From Mycobacterium paraffinicum (GTDB lineage Bacteria > Actinomycetota > Actinomycetes > Mycobacteriales > Mycobacteriaceae), in assembly GCF_001907675.1 (NCBI RefSeq), contig NZ_MPNT01000023.1:27680-91679 (forward strand): a stretch of DNA of 64,000 nt, given 5' to 3'. Positions 45,741 through 53,293 of the stretch are shown here, in pieces. How positions within the stretch are numbered: position 1 is the first letter of the stretch; each line of letters begins with the position of its first letter. A program made the translations under genes and the position numbers. The notes under the pieces are model-generated. The model was not told the DNA's origin and searched no databases. It saw nothing but the letters and a program-made list of their open reading frames with translations.

Positions 45741-46904
45741 GTGATCGATTTTGGGCTGCTGCCGCCCGAAATCACCTCGGCGCTGATCCACTCCGGACCC
45801 GGTGCCTGGTCGATGATCGAAGCCGCCGGCATGTGGCAAGAGCTCAGCGCCGAATTGGAGGCGGCGGCCAGCAGCTATACCGCCGAGCTGGCGGAGCTGG
45901 CCGGAACCTGGCAGGGACCGTCGTCGATGGCGATGGCCCAGGCCTTCGAGCCGTACCTGGCCTGGTTGCGCGCCACCGCGGCGCAATGCCAGGAGATCGC
46001 CGCCTCGGTCGAAACCGTGACCGCGGCATTCGAATTGACCCACTGGACGGTGGTGCACCCCTCCGTCGTCGCGGCCAACCGCGCGCGGCTTGCGATGCTG
46101 CTGGCCACCAATTTCTTCGGCATCAACGCCCCGGCCATCGCGGAAACGGAAGCCGAGTACACCGCGATGTGGGTGAACAACTCCGCGGCGATGTACCGCT
46201 ACGGCGCGACCTCGCTGAACGCCGTGAAGCTCTCGCAGTTCTCGTCGCCGCCGCCCGTCGCCAACCCCTCCGGCGTCTCCGCCCAGGCCGCGGTGCTGCC
46301 CACCGCCACGGCCACCACGCAGACCACGGCCAACCTGGCGGCCGCCTCGTCGACGTCCGACGCGGGGTCGATACTCGACGCGCTCGGCGTCACGCCCTAT
46401 GACCCCAACGCCGGCTGGTTCGGCTATTTCAGCACCTGGGGCAACCAGTTCATTGCCGGCGGTTTCCCCATCAACCTGCTCAGCTACGTCGCGCAAATCA
46501 ATGCGGCCCAGGCGCTGCAGGGCGTCGGTTCCGACATCGGCCAGGGCCTCGCGGAGGGTTCGGCGGCACTGAGTTCGGCCGAGGTGAACCTGGCGAACGC
46601 GCTGAGCTCCGGCGGGTTGGGGCTGACCCCCCGCGGGGCGATGGGGGTGTCGGTGTTGGTGGGCAAGCTGAGCATGCCGCCCGCCACGGTGGGCATGTTG
46701 CCCGGCGCGCAGCCTCCGGTACAGCTCGCGGCCGCGGTGTCCCCGCTTCCGCCGGGGGGAGCCCAGCCGTCCGGTCTCCCGATGGTCCCGGTGCGGCCTC
46801 CGCTAGGCGGCAAGGGCGGGGGCGCCGGGCGCGACTACGAGGACATCGAGATCGGCGCGGAGCTGCCCGGCACGGTCATGAAGCGGCCACCGTCAGCGGG
46901 ATAG
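45741..46904 (+). CDS. PPE family protein, tandem copy 2
   Basis: 387 residues from a GTG. Typical opening (DFGLLPPEITSALIHSGPG), WQGPSSMAM motif, PPE domain to about 175 and a C-terminal region very like copy 1, with NAGWFGYFSTWGNQFI and QALQGVGSDIGQGL conserved between them and a shared acidic-to-basic tail (EDIEIGAELPGTVMKRPPSAG less one residue of spacing). The two genes are 101 bp apart and arose by duplication. Its end overlaps the convergent ATPase gene by 12 bp. Confidence 0.93.
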   Translation: MIDFGLLPPEITSALIHSGPGAWSMIEAAGMWQELSAELEAAASSYTAELAELAGTWQGPSSMAMAQAFEPYLAWLRATAAQCQEIAASVETVTAAFELTHWTVVHPSVVAANRARLAMLLATNFFGINAPAIAETEAEYTAMWVNNSAAMYRYGATSLNAVKLSQFSSPPPVANPSGVSAQAAVLPTATATTQTTANLAAASSTSDAGSILDALGVTPYDPNAGWFGYFSTWGNQFIAGGFPINLLSYVAQINAAQALQGVGSDIGQGLAEGSAALSSAEVNLANALSSGGLGLTPRGAMGVSVLVGKLSMPPATVGMLPGAQPPVQLAAAVSPLPPGGAQPSGLPMVPVRPPLGGKGGGAGRDYEDIEIGAELPGTVMKRPPSAG

Positions 46905-49241
46905 CTTGTCCGCCAAGGACTTTGGTTCATCGGGTTGGTCGTCGGCCAGGGTGAAATAGCTTTCCTCCTCCTGCAGGAAATGCAGGCGCAGCAGGGCGTG
47001 CAGGCCGTAGAGGCACGCGAGCAGGTCGTCGACCTGGTCGGCGCCGATCGCCCCGCTGCTTCGGGCCAGGGCGAGGTGCGCGCCGATCCGGTCGGACAGG
47101 CGCTGGATCTCCGCGTGAGTTCGGCTCATCGGGGCGGTCGCCTCGCTGGTGCCCAGCGGGTGGGCCAGCGCCGGGTACAGCTGCGTCTCCTCGGCGCGCT
47201 CGTGCGGGATGATTCGCTCGACGAGCACGGTGTATGCCTGGCCGATCGCGTCCAGGGCCGACCGGTCGGCCGCGGCGGCCAACCGATCGGCGGCGCCGCG
47301 CAACAGGTCCACGGCGTCGCGCAGTTCGTCGTGTTCGGCGTCGAAGCGCCGCAACAGCTGTTCCGTCGGTGCGGGAAGGTCGACCTCGATGTCGGGATTG
47401 CCGCGCAGGGCGCGCAGCGCGTTCAGGATCACCGCGACGTCGATGCCCTCCTGCACCAGCGCCCCGACCGCGGGCGGCAGCCACCCGATGGCGGCGACGC
47501 CCATCGCGGCCAGCGACAGGATCATGCCGACGACGGCGCTCTGCACGGCGATGCGCCGCGACCAGCGGGCGATGTCCATCGCATCGGCGAGCCGCTCGAG
47601 CCGGTCGGTGGTCAACACGATGGCGGCGGCCTCCGAGGACGCGGTGGCGCCGCGGGCGCCCATCGCCACGCCGACGGTGGCCGCGGCCAGGGCGGGCGCG
47701 TCGTTGACGCCGTCGCCGACCATGACGGTCACCGCGCGGTCGCACTCGGCGCGCACGGCGGCCACCTTGTCGGCCGGGGTCTGTTCCGCGTACACCTCGT
47801 CCAGACCCAGCACGGCGGCGACCTCGCGGGCGGGCTCGGCGCGGTCCCCGGTCAGCATGACCAATCGGTTCAGCCCGGCCTCGCGGAGCCGGCGCAGGGT
47901 GCGCGGCGCGTGACGACGCAGCGGGTCGCGCAGCAGCACGGCGCCGACTGCGCGGCCGTCGACGGACACCCACGCGATGGCGGCCCCGTCCAGCAGGGCG
48001 CGATTCACCACCGCGCGGGCCCATTCGGCGTTCGCGGTCGCGTGGGTGAGCTTGCCGACGTGGATCCGCCGGCCGTCCAGCATGGCGGTGACGCCCCGGC
48101 CGGGTTCCTCCTCCACCTCGGTGGGCAGCGACAGGTCCAGAGCCCGGGCGCGCGCCGCGGTGACGATCGCCTCGGCCAACACGTGCGGGGACATCTGATC
48201 CACCGAGGCCGCCAGCCGCAGGATCTCGACCGCGTCGCGGCCGGGCGCGGTCGCGACGTCGATGACGGCGGGGCTTCCCATCGTCAGGGTGCCGGTCTTG
48301 TCCATCACCAAAGTCGTTGCATGCCCGAGGTTTTCCAGGGCGCCACCGCTGCGGACCACCACGCCGCGCCGCGACGCCCGCGACAGCCCGGACACAATGG
48401 CCACGGGCGCGGCGAGCAACAGCGGGCACGGCGTCGCGACCACCAGCACCGCGACCGCCCGCACCGGCGACCCGCTGGCCAGCCATGCCGCCCCGGCCAC
48501 CAGCAGGGTCAGCGGCAGGAACCAGGCCGCGTACCGGTCGGCCAGCCGTACCACCGGCGCGTTCTGGGCTCCCGCCTCCGCGGCCAGGCGGACGATCTGC
48601 GCGTAGGTGCTGTCGGTGGCGGTGGCCGTGGCCCGCATCTCGAAGGCGCTGCCGGCGTTGACCACCCCGCTGCGCACGTGCTCGCCGTCGCCGCGTTCCA
48701 CCTGCAGCGGTTCGCCGGTCAGGACCGATTCGTCCAGCACGGCCACCGCACCGGCGATACGCCCGTCGACGGGCACCACCTCGCCGGGACCGACCACCAG
48801 CAGGTCGTCGATCGCTACGTCCGCGAGCGCGACGACGTCGACCGCCGATCCCACCCGGCGGCGGGCGAACCGCGGCGCGTGCTCGAGCAGCGCCCGCAGG
48901 TCGTGGGACGCGCGGCGCTCGGCCGCGGCCTCCAGCGCCCGCCCCCCGGCCAGCATCACCGCGATCAGCGCGCCCGCGAGGTACTCACCGACCAGCAGCG
49001 TGCCGACCAACGACAACACCGCGATCAGGTCGACGCCGAACCGGCCGCGGCGCAGCGCCGCCAGCACCCACACCGTCGCGGGGATCACCGCCACCACCGT
49101 GCCCGCGATCCAGCAGCCGTCGGCGACCCGCGCCGCCCCGACCAGCCAGGCGATCCCCCCGGCCGCCAGCGCGACGACGGTCGCCGCGGCCAGGCCCGTT
49201 TCCAGCCAGCGGGCCAGCCGCTCGCGTGTCACAGCGCCCAT
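46893..49241 (-). CDS. P1B-type metal ATPase fused to a C-terminal hemerythrin domain
   Basis: 782 residues. P1B ATPase core: A-domain TGEP (175), transmembrane metal motif TPCP (270-273), phosphorylation DKTGT (Asp314), SPH nucleotide-site motif (351), LTGD (463) and GDGVNDAP (509). It has no N-terminal CxxC metal-binding domain. Residues from about 625 form a hemerythrin (HHE) domain with His637, His680, Glu684, His709, His748/His754 and Glu758 as likely di-iron ligands. TPC plus hemerythrin is the P1B-5 plan of Sinorhizobium Nia, which exports Ni and Fe; an iron or nickel exporter sensing O2 or iron is inferred. Divergent from a CBS gene with a DosR-like box between them. Confidence 0.92.
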   Translation of the reverse strand: MGAVTRERLARWLETGLAAATVVALAAGGIAWLVGAARVADGCWIAGTVVAVIPATVWVLAALRRGRFGVDLIAVLSLVGTLLVGEYLAGALIAVMLAGGRALEAAAERRASHDLRALLEHAPRFARRRVGSAVDVVALADVAIDDLLVVGPGEVVPVDGRIAGAVAVLDESVLTGEPLQVERGDGEHVRSGVVNAGSAFEMRATATATDSTYAQIVRLAAEAGAQNAPVVRLADRYAAWFLPLTLLVAGAAWLASGSPVRAVAVLVVATPCPLLLAAPVAIVSGLSRASRRGVVVRSGGALENLGHATTLVMDKTGTLTMGSPAVIDVATAPGRDAVEILRLAASVDQMSPHVLAEAIVTAARARALDLSLPTEVEEEPGRGVTAMLDGRRIHVGKLTHATANAEWARAVVNRALLDGAAIAWVSVDGRAVGAVLLRDPLRRHAPRTLRRLREAGLNRLVMLTGDRAEPAREVAAVLGLDEVYAEQTPADKVAAVRAECDRAVTVMVGDGVNDAPALAAATVGVAMGARGATASSEAAAIVLTTDRLERLADAMDIARWSRRIAVQSAVVGMILSLAAMGVAAIGWLPPAVGALVQEGIDVAVILNALRALRGNPDIEVDLPAPTEQLLRRFDAEHDELRDAVDLLRGAADRLAAAADRSALDAIGQAYTVLVERIIPHERAEETQLYPALAHPLGTSEATAPMSRTHAEIQRLSDRIGAHLALARSSGAIGADQVDDLLACLYGLHALLRLHFLQEEESYFTLADDQPDEPKSLADKLSR

Positions 49242-49296
49242 GTGTGCCAGCCTGACCAGCGAGGCCCGGCGACGGCTAGGGCCGGATGGACGCGGA

Positions 49297-49316
49297 TTGA
49301 GGACTCAGGTCACTAG
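49297..49316. promoter_or_regulatory. DosR-like palindrome in the ATPase/CBS spacer
   Basis: TTGAGGACTCAGGTCACTAG matches the DosR consensus TTSGGGACTWWAGTCCCSAA at 14 of 20 positions, including GGACT and GTC in the half-sites. It ends 25 bp before the CBS start and lies 55 bp before the ATPase start. DosR would activate under hypoxia or nitric oxide. Confidence 0.4.
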
Positions 49317-49341
49317 AAAGGGCCGCCACCGGCTCGCGAGC

Positions 49342-49755
49342 ATGGTGAACGTGACTGACATATCTTCGGCGGGCTCCCTCCCGATCGCCACCCTCACCGG
49401 CGACCCGGTGGCACGCGTCCCCATCAACGCCACGATCGCCGACGTCGCCAGGGCCATGGTGACCTGCGACGTGGGGGCGATCGTGATCGGCGACGACCCG
49501 CGGCCGTCCGCGCTGGTGAGCGAGCGCGACATCGTGCGGGCGGTGGCCGCCGGGCGGAACCCCGCCACCACCCTGGTCTCCGAGGTGGCCAGCACCAAGC
49601 TGGTGTGGTGCGACGCCGAGGCCTCCGTCGACCGGGTCGCCGCCCGAATGATGGACCGCTACATCCGGCACGTGCTGGTGGAGCGCGACGGCGCGCTGGT
49701 CGGCATCGTGTCGGCCCGCGACGTGCTGGGTGTCTACGCGGGCTTCGATTCTTGA
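49342..49755 (+). CDS. Tandem CBS-domain protein (Hrp1-like)
   Basis: 137 residues from the ATG at 49342; a longer ORF upstream is a shadow of the ATPase. Two CBS motifs (about 15-70 and 80-135), each ending with a conserved SERDIVRAV or SARDVLGVY strand-helix. CBS pairs bind adenosine nucleotides. Similar in length and layout to M. tuberculosis Rv2626c (hypoxic response protein 1, in the DosR regulon). No catalytic domain is attached. Its end overlaps the convergent P-type ATPase gene by 22 bp. Confidence 0.88.
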   Translation: MVNVTDISSAGSLPIATLTGDPVARVPINATIADVARAMVTCDVGAIVIGDDPRPSALVSERDIVRAVAAGRNPATTLVSEVASTKLVWCDAEASVDRVAARMMDRYIRHVLVERDGALVGIVSARDVLGVYAGFDS

Positions 49756-52496
49756 AGCCGCGCGCGGTCGCCGGGTTCCTCGGCCGCTGCAGGCCATTGA
49801 GCTTCTCGACATGGGGGCCATGTCCGCAGGATGACCTTGCGGATCTCGCTCACCCACAGCACCGTGCTGGCCATGCCGATACACACCAGCCATTGGCTCA
49901 GGGTCAGCGGCGTGGTGGTGAAGGCGGTGTTGAGGGCGGGCAGCTGAACGACGGCCAGCTGCAGCAGCGCCGACAACCCGATCGCCGCCCATAGCGACCC
50001 GTTGGCGAAGAACCCGCGAAACGCGGTGGTCGTCTCCGAGCGGGCGTTGATCGTGTTGATCAGCTGGGCGATCACCAGCACGGTGAAGCCCGCGGTGCGG
50101 GCGGTGCCCACGGAGGACGGCAGGGGACCGTCGGGCGCGTAGAGGTGCATCGTGAACAGCGTGGCGGCGGCGACTGCCGCGCCGACCACGACGATGTTGT
50201 TCCACATCCGCGCGTCGATGACCCGGTCCGACGCCGACCGGGGCGGACGGCTCATCAGCTCCTCGGTCTGCGGGTCCACGCCCAACGCCAGGGCCGGCGC
50301 GCCGTCGGTCAGCAGGTTGATCCACAAGATCTGGGTGGCCAGCAGCGGCAGCGCGATGGTGTGGTCCTGCGCCAGGCCGACCGCCCCGGCCAGCACGACG
50401 CCGAAGAAGACGGTGAAGATCTCGCCCATGTTCGAGGAGAGCAGGTAGCGCAGCGTCTTCTTGATGTTGGAGAAGATGCCGCGCCCCTCCCGAATGGCAT
50501 GCACGATGGTCGCGAAGTTGTCGTCGGCGAGGATCATGTTCGCCGCCTCCCTGGCCACCTCGGTGCCGCTGCGGCCCATGGCGATGCCGATGTCGGCCGA
50601 TTTCAGCGCGGGCGCGTCGTTGATCCCCTCCCCGGTGACGGCGACGATCTCGTGGTCGGCCTGCAGCGCGTCGATGATGCGCTGTTTGTCCACCGGATCG
50701 ACCTGGGTGAACTGCGAATGCACGCGCACCGTTTCCCGCAGCTGCTCGTCGTCCAGGGTGGCCAGCTGGGCGCCGGACACGGCCGACTCCCTGTCCTCGA
50801 TGCCCAGCTTGCGGGCGACGCGCGCCGCCACCCGGGGGTGGTCCCCGGTGATCATCACGACCCTGACCCCCGCCCGGCGCGCCTCGGCGATCGCCGCCGC
50901 GGCCTCCGGTCGCGGCGGATCGGTGATCCCCACCATGCCCAGGTACACCAGGTTCCCGTCCGACTGGTAGGCCACCGCCACCGCATGCAGGGCGTCGCGC
51001 GCGAGCCGCTCGGCGTCGCCCCCGATGGTGGCCCGGGCCGACTCGTCGAGCGGCGCGAGCCGCCGACCGGCCTGCAGGTAGGTGCAGCGGTCCAGCAGCT
51101 CGTCGGGGTCACCCGTCGTCACCCGAGCCGGGGCCGGGCGCGACCCGTCGTCGAGCTTCCGGTGCGCCACCAGGAAGGCCGCGTCGACGGGATCGCCCTG
51201 GACCGTCCACCGGCCGTCCTCCGCGTGCAGGGTGGCCGCGCCCGCGGCGGCGCCCGCGTCGAGCACCAGCGCGGCCTGGCGCCACAGGTCGTCGCCCTCG
51301 TCCAGGGCGACCCCGTCGCGCTCCAGGCGACCCTCGGGCCGATATCCGGCGCCGGTGAGCTTCACCGCACCCAGGGGCGTCACGACCCGCACGATCGTCA
51401 GCTCCCCGGTCGTCAGGGTGCCCGTCTTGCCCGAGCACACCACCGACGCCGAGCCCAACGTCTCGGCGGAAGACAGCTCCTTGACGACGGCGTTGCGGGC
51501 GGCCATCCGCCGCATCCCGAGCGCGAGCACGACCGACATGATGGCCGGCAGGCCTTCCGGGACGGCCGCCACGGCCAGCGAGACGCCCAGCAGCACCGCC
51601 GTCACCACGTCGTGGGCGCCGTGGATGCCGAAGACCAGGAGAATGGTCGCGATCACCACGACGGCGATCACCAGCACCGCGATCCCCAGCAGCCGGCTCG
51701 CCCGCGCCACCTCGCGCTGCAGCGGCGTCGCCTCGCGGTCCGCGGTCCGCACCAGGCCGGCGATCTGACCGGTCTGGGTCGCCATTCCCGTCGCGGTCAC
51801 CACCGCCCGCCCGACGCCCTTGGCGATCGCGGTGCCCTTGAACACCATGTCGGCCTTGTCGTCCCGATCGGCGGACTCCGGCAGCGTCCGGGCGGCTTTG
51901 GGCACGGGTTCACTCAGGCCGGTCAGCGCCGCCTCCGACACCTGAAGGCCCTCGGCCCACAGCAGCCTCGCGTCCGCCGCCACGGCGTCGCCCTCGGCGA
52001 GCAGCAGCACGTCGCCGGGCACCAACTCGCTCGCGGGAACGGTGCGCCGCGTGCCGTCCCGGACGACCGTCGCCGACGTCGCGGCCATCCGCGCCAGCGC
52101 GCCGACCGCGCGCTCCGCGCGCGCCTCCTGCGCATAACCCAGCAGCGCGTTGAGGACGAGAATGACACCGATCACCACGGCATCGACCGGCCAGCCGTCG
52201 GCCCCCTCGACGGCCCAGACCGCGAGCGAGGCGATCAGCGCGGCGAGCAGCAGGTAGATCAGCGGGCTGCGCAACTGCGCCAGCAGCTTTCGCCACGCCG
52301 GCGCCGGCGCGACGCTTTCGATGTCGTTGGCGCCCACCACGGCGAGCCGGCGGGCGGCCTCCGCCCCGCTCAAGCCGAATTCGGCGTCGCTGCGCAGCTT
52401 TTCGACGACGGCCGTGCCGTCGAGTAAGGCGGGGTCGGTCGGTGCGCCGGAGGCCGAGGCCGTGACCTCCAGCCAGTCCTGCGGCTGGATGCCCAT
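49734..52496 (-). CDS. P2-type cation ATPase homologue with altered catalytic motifs
   Basis: 920 residues from the ATG at 52496. Layout of a Ca2+-ATPase/CtpF-like P2 pump: N-terminal cation-ATPase domain, A-domain, PEGL in TM4, P and N domains, six C-terminal helices, full length without frameshift. But the phosphorylation motif reads CSGKTGTLT: Gly356 replaces the Asp that all P-type ATPases phosphorylate. The A-domain TGES reads TGLS (Leu194), and GDGxND reads GEGIND (Glu623). Three substitutions in three separate catalytic motifs predict a protein that cannot pump, although PEGL and MITGDHP remain. Coupled with the DUF5994-like gene upstream (35-bp gap). Confidence 0.9.
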   Translation of the reverse strand: MGIQPQDWLEVTASASGAPTDPALLDGTAVVEKLRSDAEFGLSGAEAARRLAVVGANDIESVAPAPAWRKLLAQLRSPLIYLLLAALIASLAVWAVEGADGWPVDAVVIGVILVLNALLGYAQEARAERAVGALARMAATSATVVRDGTRRTVPASELVPGDVLLLAEGDAVAADARLLWAEGLQVSEAALTGLSEPVPKAARTLPESADRDDKADMVFKGTAIAKGVGRAVVTATGMATQTGQIAGLVRTADREATPLQREVARASRLLGIAVLVIAVVVIATILLVFGIHGAHDVVTAVLLGVSLAVAAVPEGLPAIMSVVLALGMRRMAARNAVVKELSSAETLGSASVVCSGKTGTLTTGELTIVRVVTPLGAVKLTGAGYRPEGRLERDGVALDEGDDLWRQAALVLDAGAAAGAATLHAEDGRWTVQGDPVDAAFLVAHRKLDDGSRPAPARVTTGDPDELLDRCTYLQAGRRLAPLDESARATIGGDAERLARDALHAVAVAYQSDGNLVYLGMVGITDPPRPEAAAAIAEARRAGVRVVMITGDHPRVAARVARKLGIEDRESAVSGAQLATLDDEQLRETVRVHSQFTQVDPVDKQRIIDALQADHEIVAVTGEGINDAPALKSADIGIAMGRSGTEVAREAANMILADDNFATIVHAIREGRGIFSNIKKTLRYLLSSNMGEIFTVFFGVVLAGAVGLAQDHTIALPLLATQILWINLLTDGAPALALGVDPQTEELMSRPPRSASDRVIDARMWNNIVVVGAAVAAATLFTMHLYAPDGPLPSSVGTARTAGFTVLVIAQLINTINARSETTTAFRGFFANGSLWAAIGLSALLQLAVVQLPALNTAFTTTPLTLSQWLVCIGMASTVLWVSEIRKVILRTWPPCREAQWPAAAEEPGDRARLQESKPA

Positions 52497-52531
52497 CCGG
52501 TCGCTACTTCGCGATGCAGCCAGCGTTGGGC

Positions 52532-53149
52532 TTACGGCGTCAACGACGGTCGCCGATGATCGTGCGGGCGCGATTCCAGCATGCGGTTGCGCACGATGTG
52601 TTCGACCAGGATCGGCACAAAGGTCTGTACCGGCGCGTCGACGAACTGACACGCGGCCTCCTCGCTCCAGCGCTTGATCTGGGCGGTCCGGGCCTCGTCA
52701 TCCAGGCCCTCGTGACGGGCCAGCTTGTCGGCGACGTCGGCCACCGACCGCGCCACCGTCGAGCGGCTCGCCGGGGTCTCCCCGGCGTCGGCGGGTTTCC
52801 CCGCGCGCTCGAGCGCTTGCCGGGCCGCCTCCTCGGCGGTGTCGGGCCGGATCACCTGCAGCGTGACGTGGCGGCCGTTCTCGCCGATCAGGATGACGCT
52901 GGTCGGTTCGTCGCTGGTGAAGCCGAGCAGTTCGACGGTGTGCCCGGCCACCTCGATCAAGGCCGGCGCCTCGTCCCAGCCGTTGCGGCGGTAGCCCACC
53001 ACCACGACCCGCCCCATCCGTTCGGACAGCGCCGTCAGCAACTTCGGCAGCTCCTCGACCAGGTTGGTCGACTGCGGCCACCAGGCGCCGTCGATATGCT
53101 CCGATACCGACCGATAAGGCTTGAGCCGCAACCGATTGTCGCGATCCAT
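52532..53149 (-). CDS. DUF5994-like protein with three-helix C-terminal domain
   Basis: 205 residues from the ATG at 53149, with AGGTGG just upstream; a GTG at 53158 would add three. The N-terminal half (RLRLKPYRS, DGAWWPQSTNLVEELPKLL, GRVVVVGYRRNGWDEAP) fits DUF5994. The C-terminal half is helical (ARHEGLDDEARTAQIKRW, then FVPILVEHIVRNRML) and matches mycobacterial three-helix-bundle dimerisation proteins. Function unknown. First gene before the altered P-type ATPase, so the pair is an operon. Confidence 0.8.
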   Translation of the reverse strand: MDRDNRLRLKPYRSVSEHIDGAWWPQSTNLVEELPKLLTALSERMGRVVVVGYRRNGWDEAPALIEVAGHTVELLGFTSDEPTSVILIGENGRHVTLQVIRPDTAEEAARQALERAGKPADAGETPASRSTVARSVADVADKLARHEGLDDEARTAQIKRWSEEAACQFVDAPVQTFVPILVEHIVRNRMLESRPHDHRRPSLTP

Positions 53150-53181
53150 GTCAACCACCTGCTCGCTTACTTTTTCGAGTT

Positions 53182-53207
53182 AGCCGTGTACCGCAAACGG
53201 TACGGCT
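53182..53207. promoter_or_regulatory. Inverted repeat upstream of the DUF5994 gene
   Basis: GTACCG-CAAA-CGGTAC (53188-53203) is a perfect palindrome, extended by AGCC (53182-53185) and GGCT (53204-53207) with a two-base offset. Centred about 47 bp before the start on the minus strand; a candidate operator. The gap between this gene and the CtpI-like gene holds nothing else. Confidence 0.45.
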
Positions 53208-53293
53208 GGCGTGATCGGCCCGCGACCCGGAGAAGTGACCGCGCGGTTTACCTGACGTGAACAACGAGTGCCGCCAACCGGTTTCGCGCGCCA

